This document shows, piece after piece, positions 8,035 through 16,436 of a DNA stretch of 41,795 bases (positions are counted from its first letter, which is position 1; every line of letters starts with the position of its first letter). The stretch spans positions 1-41,795 of the forward strand of contig NZ_CAKRNY010000032.1 in assembly GCF_934371575.1 (NCBI RefSeq), written 5' to 3'. The notes below the pieces were generated by a model that saw only the letters and a list, made by a program, of their open reading frames with translations, did no database searches and was not told the origin of the DNA. The translations under genes were made by a program, and so were the position numbers. This DNA is from an uncultured Blautia sp. (lineage in GTDB: Bacteria; Bacillota; Clostridia; Lachnospirales; Lachnospiraceae).

Positions 8035-10335
8035 ATGAGCAAGAAGAAGTTAATGGCCCTGTTATTATCAGGCGTCATGACAGCAACAACAGTGAGTGTT
8101 CCTGTTTTTGCTGAGGATGCAGACGCTGCAGAAGACACAGCTGATGCAGCAGAAGAGACTGAGGGAGGTTCTTCCGATACACCGCTGGTTGTTGGACAGA
8201 CCAACTTCTCCGAGAAATTCTGTGGAATGTTCGCAGAAGCAGTTCCGGATCAGCAGATCGCCGATATCGTAGGAGCATATCTGTTTGATAACGACCGCGC
8301 AGGTGCTGTTATCTACAATGGTATTGAGGGAGAGACTACTGAGTATAACGGAACAGAGTATACTTACACAGGACTTTCTGATATTACAGTTACACAGGGC
8401 GAGGATGAGACTGTTTATGACATCAAACTTCGCGATGATGTAAAATTCTCTGATGGTGAGCCGCTTACCGCAGATGACCTTATTTTCACATTATATGTAT
8501 ATTCAGATACTGATTATGATGGAAATGCAACTCTGTATTCCACCAACATCAAAGGTATGAAGAACTACCGTCTGAATTCCACAGCAGCAGACTCTATCAC
8601 AGATGAGGATGTTGCAAATGTATTAGCTGACATGCCAGACGAAGTAGCAGAGAAGGTGAAATCTGACCTGATCGTTCCGCTTCTTACCTCTGAGTATGAC
8701 TGGGCACAGACTGCATGGGAAGATTACGCAGACGCTTACGGTGTTGCAAGCGGTGACGAATTCTTCGCAATGCTCTACGCTACCGAAGACGGCTACAGCG
8801 TAGACGGCAAAGACCAGGATACAATCATTAATGAGATCGCTGACCAGTATGGTACAGATTATGTAGCTCTTGCAACTGCATACGGCGATGAGGAATATTT
8901 CAATGAAGATGCTACAACAATTGCACAGGAATACCTGGTAGAGCAGAAAACTGCTGCAGGTGAGGGCGAGGAAGTTGCTAACATCGAAGGAATCAAGAAA
9001 CTTGGCGATTACGAAGTTGAGATCACAACAGACGGATTCTCTGCTACTACAATCTACAATCTTGGCGTAATCGTTGAGCCAATGCATTACTATGGTGATG
9101 CTTCTCTTTATGACTATGACAACAATCAGTTCGGTTTCACAAGAGGCGACCTTTCCGCAGTACGTGACAAAGCAAACCAGCCACTTGGTGCAGGTCCTTA
9201 CAAATTTGTGAAATATGAGAACAAGACCGTATATCTGGAAGCAAACGAGAACTACTACAAAGGTGCTCCTAAGATCAAGTACCTTCAGTGGAGAGAGACT
9301 TCCGACGCAGATAAGATTGCCGGTGTTGAGCAGGGTACAATCGACCTTTCCGATCCATCCGGAAGCAAATCTGCATTTGACCAGATCAAGAGCATCAACA
9401 GCAACGGCGAGCTTGATGGCGACAAGATCATGGTTAACGCAACAGACAACCTTGGATATGGATACATCGGTATCAACGCTAACACTGTAAAAGTTGGTGA
9501 TGATGGAAGCTCTGATGCATCCAAGGATTTAAGAAAAGCAATTGCAACTGTATTTGCTGTATATCGTGACGTAGCAATCGATTCCTACTATGGCGATGCT
9601 GCTTCCGTAATCAACTACCCGATCTCCAATACATCCTGGGCAGCTCCTCAGAAATCTGATGCAGATTATAAGGCAGCTTACTCTGTAGATGTTGACGGAA
9701 ATCCGCTTTACACAGACGACATGTCTGATGATGAGAAATTTGCAGCAGCTACACAGGCAGCTCTTGGCTACCTTGAGGCAGCTGGCTACACTGTAGAAGA
9801 TGGCAAAGTAACAGCAGCTCCGGAAGGTGCTAAGATGTCCTATGAGATCATCATCGGCGCTGACGGAAGTGGAGATCACCCAAGTTTTGCAATCCTTACA
9901 GATGCTAAGGCAGCACTTGAGTCCATCGGATTCACACTTGAGATCAATGACGTTACAGACTCTAACATTATGTGGGATGCTTTAAATGCAGGTACAGCAG
10001 AAATGTGGGCAGCTGCATGGCAGGCAACAATCGATCCTGATATGTATCAGACATACCACAGCGAGAGCGTAAAGAGCAACTACTACCACATCAACGACGC
10101 TACACTGGATCAGGATATTATCGACGCTCGTTCTTCCGCAGATCAGGAATACAGAAAATCTGTTTACAAACAGTGCCTGGATATCATTCTTGACTGGGCA
10201 GTTGAGATTCCGGTATATCAGAGACAGAACTGCATTATCTACAGCCCTGAGCGTGTAAATGCAGATACCTTTACAAAAGATGTTTCTACATTCTATTATT
10301 GGTATAAAGATATCGAGAACATCGAGATGAACTAA
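8035..10335 (+). CDS. Oligopeptide-type ABC transporter substrate-binding protein (SBP family 5)
   Basis: Extracytoplasmic receptor of the importer encoded downstream; 766 residues, longer than the usual 530-600. The signal peptide (about 1-27) ends PVFA|ED, a type I site with no lipobox cysteine, followed by an acidic linker. Family 5 features are LRDDVKFSDGEPLTADDLIFT (about 123-143, also containing the TxDD element), ANENYYKGAPKIKYLQW (about 403-419) and PIYQ-like EIPVYQRQN near the C-terminus. Residues about 183-312 form an extra acidic segment, which explains the length. AAGGAGG lies 7 nt upstream of the ATG. First gene of a five-gene operon. Confidence 0.9.
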   Translation: MSKKKLMALLLSGVMTATTVSVPVFAEDADAAEDTADAAEETEGGSSDTPLVVGQTNFSEKFCGMFAEAVPDQQIADIVGAYLFDNDRAGAVIYNGIEGETTEYNGTEYTYTGLSDITVTQGEDETVYDIKLRDDVKFSDGEPLTADDLIFTLYVYSDTDYDGNATLYSTNIKGMKNYRLNSTAADSITDEDVANVLADMPDEVAEKVKSDLIVPLLTSEYDWAQTAWEDYADAYGVASGDEFFAMLYATEDGYSVDGKDQDTIINEIADQYGTDYVALATAYGDEEYFNEDATTIAQEYLVEQKTAAGEGEEVANIEGIKKLGDYEVEITTDGFSATTIYNLGVIVEPMHYYGDASLYDYDNNQFGFTRGDLSAVRDKANQPLGAGPYKFVKYENKTVYLEANENYYKGAPKIKYLQWRETSDADKIAGVEQGTIDLSDPSGSKSAFDQIKSINSNGELDGDKIMVNATDNLGYGYIGINANTVKVGDDGSSDASKDLRKAIATVFAVYRDVAIDSYYGDAASVINYPISNTSWAAPQKSDADYKAAYSVDVDGNPLYTDDMSDDEKFAAATQAALGYLEAAGYTVEDGKVTAAPEGAKMSYEIIIGADGSGDHPSFAILTDAKAALESIGFTLEINDVTDSNIMWDALNAGTAEMWAAAWQATIDPDMYQTYHSESVKSNYYHINDATLDQDIIDARSSADQEYRKSVYKQCLDIILDWAVEIPVYQRQNCIIYSPERVNADTFTKDVSTFYYWYKDIENIEMN

Positions 10336-10363
10336 AGGTATAAACTGAAGAAGTCAGACTAGT

Positions 10364-10479
10364 GCAGTGGGCTCACCCTAACAAGTGAGCCCACTGCCTT
10401 ACTGGCAGTATGCCTTGGGTACTGATGTGTGCCGGGGCATTGCATACAGCCAGAACCGGCAGGACACACTGCCAGTAAG
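10364..10479 (+). promoter_or_regulatory. Paired hairpins between binding-protein and permease genes
   Basis: Hairpin 1: arms 10364-10376 and 10385-10397 pair perfectly over 13 bp with an 8-nt loop. Hairpin 2 follows immediately: arms 10398-10409 and 10468-10479 pair over 12 bp, with an inner stem GCCGG 10431-10435 / CCGGC 10456-10460. Neither has a T-tract, so an intrinsic terminator is unlikely. I infer an mRNA-stabilising or processing structure that keeps binding-protein mRNA in excess. Confidence 0.6.
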
Positions 10480-10532
10480 AACATCACAGTCAGAACTTCT
10501 TACCCTGATACTGGAAAGGACAGATAAACTAA

Positions 10533-11519
10533 ATGAAGAAATTTATTGTACGTCGTGTACTTCTGGGAGCGATGATTCTGTTCTTCGTTTCCATGATCAT
10601 TTACTCAATTGAGAGAAGCCTTCCTACCTCTTATGTAGAAGGAAGAGCCCGCGACATGTCCATGAAACAGGGCGCTAAGCCTTATGATGAGCTGGTTGCG
10701 GAATTAAATGCCTCCTATGGACTGGATAAGCCGGTCCTGGAAGGATATTTTGTATGGCTTGGAAAAGCACTTCACGGTGAGTTTGGAGAATCCTGGATCT
10801 TCCATCAGCCGGTAACCAAGAAATTCTCCAGTGTAATCTGGTATTCCTTTGTACTGGCGCTGGCCTCGTTCCTGTTGGAGATCATCATTGCAATCCCTCT
10901 GGGAATCATATCGGCCACCAAGCAGTACAGCAAAGTAGACTATGCGGTGACAGTGTTTGCCCTCATCGGTATTTCCCTGCCGTCCTTCTTCTTTGCCACT
11001 ATTTTGAAATGGATCTTCTCCATCAATCTGAAATGGGTGGACTTGTATGGTATTGTAAGCCGTATGCATGAGTCTTACGGCAGCGTTGGAAAGGTACTGG
11101 ATATGGCGCAGCATCTGATCCTTCCGGTGATCACCCTGACCATCGTCAGCGTTGGTTCCCTGATGCGTTACACCAGAACCAACATGCTGGAGGTATTAAA
11201 TGCAGACTACATCCGTACTGCAAGAGCTAAGGGTGTACCGGAGAAGAAGGTGGTCTATCACCATGCGTTCCGAAATACTCTGATTCCGATCATCACCATC
11301 CTTGGAAGTACACTTCCAAACCTGTTTGGCGGAGCCATGATCACAGAGACTTTGTTCCAGATCCCGGGAATCGGATACACATCCTATCAGGCACTGACCC
11401 AGGGTGATATTCCGTTTACCATGTTCTATATGGTATTTCTGGCATTTCTTACATTGACCGGCAATCTGATCGCAGACATCCTGTACGCTGTGGCAGATCC
11501 AAGGGTACGAGTAAATTAG
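10533..11519 (+). CDS. Oligopeptide-type ABC transporter permease (OppB/DppB family)
   Basis: Membrane subunit, 328 residues, normal family length. TM1 is at about 9-28, then an extracytoplasmic loop with LNASYGLDKPVLEGYFVWLGKA, then five more segments. The EAA coupling loop reads RTARAKGVPEKKVVYHHAFR (about 230-249). The C-terminus DILYAVADPRVRVN is typical. The start ATG has GGAAAGGA 12 nt upstream. It pairs with the unusual permease at 11530. Confidence 0.92.
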   Translation: MKKFIVRRVLLGAMILFFVSMIIYSIERSLPTSYVEGRARDMSMKQGAKPYDELVAELNASYGLDKPVLEGYFVWLGKALHGEFGESWIFHQPVTKKFSSVIWYSFVLALASFLLEIIIAIPLGIISATKQYSKVDYAVTVFALIGISLPSFFFATILKWIFSINLKWVDLYGIVSRMHESYGSVGKVLDMAQHLILPVITLTIVSVGSLMRYTRTNMLEVLNADYIRTARAKGVPEKKVVYHHAFRNTLIPIITILGSTLPNLFGGAMITETLFQIPGIGYTSYQALTQGDIPFTMFYMVFLAFLTLTGNLIADILYAVADPRVRVN

Positions 11520-11529
11520 GAGGAAAAAC

Positions 11530-13272
11530 ATGAGTACAGATCCAACAAAGAAAAAAGACGATCATGTCAGTACCTCCCAGGCACTGGATGATGAGCAGCG
11601 TGTAAAAGTCCTCTCCCCTGGAATGCTTGTTGCCAAGAGATTTTTCCGCAATAAGCTGGCTGTGGCAGGACTTGTAATTCTGGTAACAATGTTTGTGTTC
11701 TCATTCATTGGAGGTATGGTCAGTCCCTATGGTGAGAGCCAGGTGTTCCGTAAAACCGACCACGTATGGAAGGATTATGCAGGAGCTACCTATAATAAAG
11801 CATATATTTTTGAAACAGCAGACGGAAGCGAGTTCCCGGCAGCCGGACAGCAGAAGTTCATTCTTGCAACCAACAAAGGGGATGCGACTTTTGAGGCAGA
11901 TGGTGTAACTTACGGACTTGAAAATAAAGGCGAAGAATACTGGGCGATTTACTCCGCAGAGCCGGTTGCCACAGTTCTTACCCTGAAAGGCAAATCCACC
12001 TATAAACCGGCTGGAGATGCAGAAGTAACAGATGACATTAAAGAAGGCTATGAAGAAGCAGTAAGTAATGATGAAGATACCTTTGAGGTGGACGGCATTA
12101 CTTATTCCATTGAGAAGTCCGGACGTGAGAATCTGATCACCATTTCCGGAGAAGTTGCTTTTGCAACAAAGAAGGTCTTCAGCGCAGCCACCAGCGATGC
12201 ACAGCTTGGATTTGAATTCCAGCAGCTTGCACTGGATGCCCTGGAAAATGGCGAGTCTTCTTTTGAGTGCGATGGCGTAAAGTATGAGATGAGCACTTTA
12301 GAAGGTGAGACTGCTACAGAAATCACCAAAGACGGCGAGGTTTATGCAACAGTTTCCGGTCTTCTGGTATCCCCGCAGGCAAACGGTGTATTCCTTTCCC
12401 TTTCTTTTAAAGAGGCAGTGGAGCAGGCAATCACAGAGAAAGCCTCCACATTTACCGCTCTCAATGAGAATGGTGAGGAGGAGACCTATCAGCTTCAGAC
12501 AAAGAATACACAGTATGTAGTCCGTAACCAGAAAGAGACTACTGTCAACGATACCTATGCAGCTCCAAGTAAGAAGCACTTGGTAGGAACTGACGGAAAC
12601 GGTATGGATATGCTTACCAGACTGATGTATGGCGGACGTATCTCCCTGATGATCGGTTTCGTTGTTATCATTATCGAAGGTATCATCGGTATTCTCATCG
12701 GTGGTATTTCCGGTTATTTTGGAGGATGGGTAGATACCATTCTCATGCGTGTGGTTGATGTTGTTATCTGTATCCCAGCAATGCCGCTGTACATTATCAT
12801 CGGTTCTGTTATGGATTATTACAAGATCGATCCGCGAATCCGTATTTATGCACTTTGTGCGATCCTGGGTATCGTGGGATGGCCAAGCATTGCCCGTATG
12901 GTACGTGGACAGATCCTCTCCCTTCGTGAGCAGGAGTTCATGGTTGCAACAGAAGCGACAGGTGTTCGTGTGTCCAGACGTATTTTCCGCCACCTGATCC
13001 CTAACGTTATCCCACAGCTGATCGTTATTGCAACAATGGGACTTGGTGATGTTATTCTGATGGAGGCAACTCTCAGCTTCCTTGGAATCGGTGTTAAATT
13101 CCCATACGCTTCCTGGGGTAATATTGTAAATGCGGTAAATGATGTATACGTACTGACCAACTTCTGGTTCGTATGGATCCCGGCCGGATTCTTAATCCTG
13201 CTGACCGTTCTTGGATTTAACTTTGTGGGTGATGGTCTTCGTGATGCATTTGACCCGAAAATGAAACGGTAG
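11530..13272 (+). CDS. OppC/DppC-type permease with a large repeated extracytoplasmic insert
   Basis: 580 residues against about 300 for the family. Residues about 30-62 carry the cytoplasmic N-terminus and TM1. The conserved core resumes at HLVGTDGNGMDMLTRLMYGG (350-369), with the EAA loop EATGVRVSRRIFRHLIP near 476-492. The extra stretch, residues about 75-340, lies between TM1 and TM2 and so should face outward. It contains at least three related units: ATFEADGVTYGLEN (about 119-132), DTFEVDGITYSIEK (183-196) and SSFECDGVKYEMS (243-255). A weaker fourth unit lies near 305-335, and units 2-4 are preceded by a short helix such as FKEAVEQAITEK. RBS AGGAGG at 11518-11523. Transport role is clear; the insert's role is unknown. 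Confidence 0.9.
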   Translation: MSTDPTKKKDDHVSTSQALDDEQRVKVLSPGMLVAKRFFRNKLAVAGLVILVTMFVFSFIGGMVSPYGESQVFRKTDHVWKDYAGATYNKAYIFETADGSEFPAAGQQKFILATNKGDATFEADGVTYGLENKGEEYWAIYSAEPVATVLTLKGKSTYKPAGDAEVTDDIKEGYEEAVSNDEDTFEVDGITYSIEKSGRENLITISGEVAFATKKVFSAATSDAQLGFEFQQLALDALENGESSFECDGVKYEMSTLEGETATEITKDGEVYATVSGLLVSPQANGVFLSLSFKEAVEQAITEKASTFTALNENGEEETYQLQTKNTQYVVRNQKETTVNDTYAAPSKKHLVGTDGNGMDMLTRLMYGGRISLMIGFVVIIIEGIIGILIGGISGYFGGWVDTILMRVVDVVICIPAMPLYIIIGSVMDYYKIDPRIRIYALCAILGIVGWPSIARMVRGQILSLREQEFMVATEATGVRVSRRIFRHLIPNVIPQLIVIATMGLGDVILMEATLSFLGIGVKFPYASWGNIVNAVNDVYVLTNFWFVWIPAGFLILLTVLGFNFVGDGLRDAFDPKMKR

Positions 13273-13280
13273 GTGCGAAT

Positions 13281-14477
13281 ATGGCATTATTTGGTAAGAA
13301 AAACGCAAACTATATCTCAGCTAAGGAAACCAAAAGAATCTCCAAAGAGAATCGAAAGATCACCAATGAGATAGAGAAGAAGAGAAACAGAAAGAATATT
13401 CCGGAGTCAGAATATATCACTACTATGAAGAATCCGGAAAACGTAGTTGAGTTTGACAATGTTCATACTTATTTCTTTACAGATATCGGAACTGTTAAAG
13501 CCGTGGATGGTGTAAGCTTTGAAATTCCCCAGGGAAAAACAGTTGGTGTTGTTGGAGAATCCGGTTGTGGAAAGTCTGTAACAAGCCTTTCCCTTATGCA
13601 GCTGGTACAGCGTCCTCAGGGACAGACCGTAGAAGGAGAAATCCGTTTTAATACCGGAGACAAGGTTTACAATATTGTAAATACTCCTACAAGTGAAATG
13701 CAGAAGCTTCGCGGAAATGAGCTTTCCATGATTTTCCAGGAGCCTATGACAGCACTGAACCCGGTATTCCGCATTGGAGAGCAGGTAGACGAGATTACCA
13801 AGCTTCACAATCCGGATATGAGCAAAGAGCAGGTAAAGGCCAGAACCATCGAAATGCTGGAGCTGGTTGGAATTGCCAACAGTGAGGGTGTTTATAAGAT
13901 GTATCCTCACGAGCTTTCCGGTGGTATGCGTCAGCGAGTATGTATTGCAATCGGTCTTGCATGTAATCCAAGACTGATCATCGCAGATGAGCCTACCACA
14001 GCTCTTGACGTTACCATTCAGGCGCAGATCCTTGACCTGATGCGTAACCTGAAGGATAAGATCAATTCTTCCATTATGCTGATCACTCACGACCTGGGTG
14101 TTATTGCAGAAATGGCAGATTATGTAGTTGTTATGTATGCAGGTCGTGTAGTTGAGAAAGGTACTGCAAGTGAGATCTTTAAGAACCCGTCTCATCCATA
14201 CACCATTGGACTTATGCGCTCCAAACCGGTTGTAGGCAAGAAGGTTGACAAGCTTTACAGTATTCCGGGTAAGGTTCCAAACCCTATTGATATGCCGGAT
14301 TACTGCTATTTCCGTGATCGTTGTGAGCTTAGCTGTGACAAATGCCAGGGAAGCTATCCAGGCGTGATCAAATTAAGTCCTACACATGAAGTAAGCTGTT
14401 ACCGTTATGCAGACCGTCCGGAAGCTGGATGGCTGGCAAATGTTCATCCGGGAGAGGAGGGAAAAGCTCATGAGTGA
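13281..14477 (+). CDS. Oligopeptide-type ABC transporter ATP-binding protein (OppD/DppD family)
   Basis: ATPase subunit, 398 residues. Walker A GESGCGKS (92-99), Q-loop IFQEPMTALNP (about 151-161), signature LSGGMRQRV (212-220) and Walker B LIIADEPTTALD (about 232-243) are intact. The C-terminus has the oligopeptide-ATPase cysteine pattern CYFRDRCELSCDKC, which in DppD proteins holds an iron-sulfur cluster. A Lys/Arg-rich N-terminal extension of about 50 residues precedes the ABC domain and is not usual. The start has only a weak TAGGTG site. Its last 8 bases overlap the next gene. Confidence 0.92.
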   Translation: MALFGKKNANYISAKETKRISKENRKITNEIEKKRNRKNIPESEYITTMKNPENVVEFDNVHTYFFTDIGTVKAVDGVSFEIPQGKTVGVVGESGCGKSVTSLSLMQLVQRPQGQTVEGEIRFNTGDKVYNIVNTPTSEMQKLRGNELSMIFQEPMTALNPVFRIGEQVDEITKLHNPDMSKEQVKARTIEMLELVGIANSEGVYKMYPHELSGGMRQRVCIAIGLACNPRLIIADEPTTALDVTIQAQILDLMRNLKDKINSSIMLITHDLGVIAEMADYVVVMYAGRVVEKGTASEIFKNPSHPYTIGLMRSKPVVGKKVDKLYSIPGKVPNPIDMPDYCYFRDRCELSCDKCQGSYPGVIKLSPTHEVSCYRYADRPEAGWLANVHPGEEGKAHE

Positions 14478-15477
14478 GAATAAGACAGCAGAAAATACAA
14501 AGAATCAGCAGTCCGATAACATTCTGGAGGTATCCCATCTTAAGAAATATTTCCCGATCAAGGGTGGAATGTTCGGCAAGCAGGTTGGAGCCGTAAAGGC
14601 AGTTGATGATGTTTCTTTCACATTAAAGAGAGGAACTACAATGGGGCTGGTTGGTGAGTCCGGATGTGGTAAATCTACCACAGGAAGAACCATTTTAAGA
14701 CTGATTGAGAAAACAGATGGACAGGTTCTTTTCAACGGAAAAGATGTTTACGGTCTTTCTAATAAAGAGATGCGCGATATGCGTACCAAGATGCAGATCA
14801 TTTTTCAGGATCCATATTCTTCCCTTTCTCCAAGACTGCCAGTCGGAGAGATCATCGGGGAAGCAGTAAGAGAGCATAACCTGGTTCCAAAGTCTGAATA
14901 TGCAGATTATGTGACCAAGATCATGGATGACTGTGGTCTCCAGTCTTATCATAAAGACCGTTATCCCCATGAGTTCTCTGGTGGACAGAGACAGCGTATC
15001 TGTATTGCGAGAGCACTTGCATTGAATCCGGAGTTCGTTGTGTGTGACGAGCCGGTTTCTGCACTTGATGTTTCTGTACAGGCGCAGATCATCAACCTGT
15101 TAAAGGAACTTCAGGAGAAGAGAAATCTGACTTATCTGTTTATCTCTCATGACCTGTCGGTTGTAGAGCATATTTCCGATACTATCGGAGTTATGTATCT
15201 GGGTGGACTGGTTGAGACTGGTACCACAGCAGATATTTTTGCAAATCCTCTTCATCCGTATACAGAGGCTCTGTTCTCTGCCATTCCGATGCCGGATCCG
15301 GATCTGAAGAGAAACCGTATCATCCTGGAAGGAAATATTCCATCCCCGGCGAATCCGCCTAAGGGATGTAAGTTCCATACAAGATGCCGGAAGTGCATGG
15401 AAATCTGTAAGACACAGGTTCCTGAAGTTAAGGATATGGGTAATGGGCATAAGGTGCGTTGTCATCTGTATGACTAA
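14470..15477 (+). CDS. Oligopeptide-type ABC transporter ATP-binding protein (OppF/DppF family)
   Basis: Second ATPase subunit, 335 residues. I chose the ATG at 14470 because GGAGAGGAGGG lies 8 nt upstream and it overlaps the previous stop by 8 bases; the frame is also open further upstream. Walker A GESGCGKS (62-69), Q-loop IFQDPYSSLSPR, signature FSGGQRQRI and Walker B FVVCDEPVSALD are intact. The C-terminal PKGCKFHTRC...C cysteine motif is present. Last gene of the operon. Confidence 0.92.
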   Translation: MSENKTAENTKNQQSDNILEVSHLKKYFPIKGGMFGKQVGAVKAVDDVSFTLKRGTTMGLVGESGCGKSTTGRTILRLIEKTDGQVLFNGKDVYGLSNKEMRDMRTKMQIIFQDPYSSLSPRLPVGEIIGEAVREHNLVPKSEYADYVTKIMDDCGLQSYHKDRYPHEFSGGQRQRICIARALALNPEFVVCDEPVSALDVSVQAQIINLLKELQEKRNLTYLFISHDLSVVEHISDTIGVMYLGGLVETGTTADIFANPLHPYTEALFSAIPMPDPDLKRNRIILEGNIPSPANPPKGCKFHTRCRKCMEICKTQVPEVKDMGNGHKVRCHLYD

Positions 15478-15484
15478 GAATAAA

Positions 15485-15515
15485 GCAGGCCAGGGATTAC
15501 CTGGTCTGTTGCTAT
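15485..15515 (+). terminator. Terminator-like hairpin after the oligopeptide operon
   Basis: CAGGCCAGG (15486-15494) pairs with CCTGGTCTG (15500-15508) with one wobble and a 5-nt loop. The following TTGCTATTTAATT is only moderately T-rich, so termination may be incomplete. Confidence 0.6.
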
Positions 15516-15541
15516 TTAATTGGTTGGTCGTTATCCCGGAC

Positions 15542-15719
15542 GCGATTTCACAATGTATATTCACCGCCGCGCGTCGCAACGTTCCGGCAAGCTAATGACT
15601 AACTGCGACTAAGACGCTCAGGAGAACCTTCGCGCCTAAGTCTCCGTAAGTCATGGATCTCGCCTCCACTAAAACCGCTCCTGAAATGCGCGGCTTGCGA
15701 ATATACATTGCAAAATCGC
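15542..15719. repeat. 178-bp structured element with 21-bp terminal inverted repeats
   Basis: The arms 15542-15562 and 15699-15719 are inverted repeats matching at 19 of 21 positions. Inside, CCGCGC (15567-15572) pairs with GCGCGG (15688-15693) across an internal loop. Further in, ATGACT (15595-15600) pairs with AGTCAT (15649-15654), and GGAGA (15621-15625) with TCTCC (15641-15645). The element is richer in G+C than its flanks and has no credible gene. It could be a non-autonomous transposon-like repeat or a structured RNA on either strand. No clear target duplication flanks it. Confidence 0.55.
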
Positions 15720-15721
15720 TG

Positions 15722-15843
15722 GTTACTGGAAAGGGAAGAAAGAAACAGTAACGACAACAACGGGGGGTGGGGTGAAGTAGTTGGTATCCGCAACTTTATT
15801 GGTTTTTCTAATCTATCATTGTCAATAAAGTATAAGAAAACCA
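15722..15843. other. Two further inverted repeats upstream of the small membrane protein gene
   Basis: GTTACTG (15722-15728) pairs with CAGTAAC (15746-15752). ATTGGTTTTTCT (15799-15810) pairs with AGAAAACCAAT (15833-15843) apart from one extra T, with a 22-nt loop. Together with the preceding element they fill the 409-nt gap 15478-15886. No protein gene is supported here. Confidence 0.4.
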
Positions 15844-15886
15844 ATCACTCACCCAATACACTAAATAGCAAATCAGGAGGTTCTAC

Positions 15887-16216
15887 ATGGGAAAAAGAAA
15901 AAAAGAAGAATTGCCGGATTACACAGTAGCCAATATGGATGTGGATGGTATGCCCTGGAATTCCAGAAGACCATGGCAGATATTTCCTGGCAATCCATCT
16001 AAGAGCAGAAAAGAATTTGATGTAAAAGTACCGGAACCGGGAATGGAAAATGAAGTGCCGGATGATCTGAGCGTTTTTCAGAATCCGCCGATGACGAAGG
16101 AAGAAAGAAGAGGAATCATCTGGCTTTCGCTAAAGGCGTCACTGACTGTGGGACTGATCTTTGGAGGTGCGGCATTTTTGTTTATTTTATTCTGTGTATT
16201 CGTGTGGCTGAAATAA
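15887..16216 (+). CDS. Small single-pass membrane protein of unknown function
   Basis: 109 residues with AGGAGG (15875-15880) 6 nt before the ATG. The N-terminal 75 residues are hydrophilic and rich in Pro, Asp and Trp (YTVANMDVDGMPWNSRRPW). One hydrophobic segment (about 82-108) ends at the C-terminus, so the protein is probably tail-anchored with a cytoplasmic N-terminus. I recognise no named domain. Confidence 0.65.
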   Translation: MGKRKKEELPDYTVANMDVDGMPWNSRRPWQIFPGNPSKSRKEFDVKVPEPGMENEVPDDLSVFQNPPMTKEERRGIIWLSLKASLTVGLIFGGAAFLFILFCVFVWLK

Positions 16217-16299
16217 AAGAGAGTTTGTCAGAGAAAAAGTTTATTCTTACTCACGCTATATTGTTTCACAATAATAGATTACATGATACCAGTGCCAAA

Positions 16300-16328
16300 T
16301 TGAAATGTTTCTAAAGTTTCGGTTAAAA
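16300..16328 (+). promoter_or_regulatory. Possible promoter for the LytTR regulator
   Basis: TTGAAA (16300-16305), 17-bp spacer, TTAAAA (16323-16328). The -10 is a poor match. CTGTCGGGA at 16337-16345 resembles the TTTGTCGGA repeats found at 17557-17585 and could be an autoregulatory site; that is inference. Confidence 0.3.
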
Positions 16329-16414
16329 ATAGGGGGCTGTCGGGAAATGGATATGCTCTCTACTAAGTGATAAGTTTTTATTATTTCTTTTGTCTACTTA
16401 GAAGGAGTATATCA

Positions 16415-16435
16415 ATGGACAGAGGAGAAAGTTAA
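16415..16435 (+). CDS. Six-codon leader ORF (MDRGES) before the LytTR gene
   Basis: ATG at 16415 with GAAGGAG (16401-16407) 7 nt upstream, six codons, TAA at 16433-16435. The stop is one base before the TTG start of the LytTR gene. This start signal is better than the regulator's own, so a leader for translational coupling is plausible. The two are in different frames, so a base change could also have separated an original ATG from its gene. Confidence 0.4.
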   Translation: MDRGES

Positions 16436-16436
16436 T

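Noticed and set aside
10385..10612. 75-codon ORF over the oligopeptide intergenic hairpins
   Set aside because: It runs through palindromic sequence into the permease gene in another frame, and its peptide has no recognisable features.
15542..15719. 6S RNA
   Set aside because: Size and overall hairpin are similar, but the inner part branches and I see no conserved central bubble arrangement. Not called without a covariance search.
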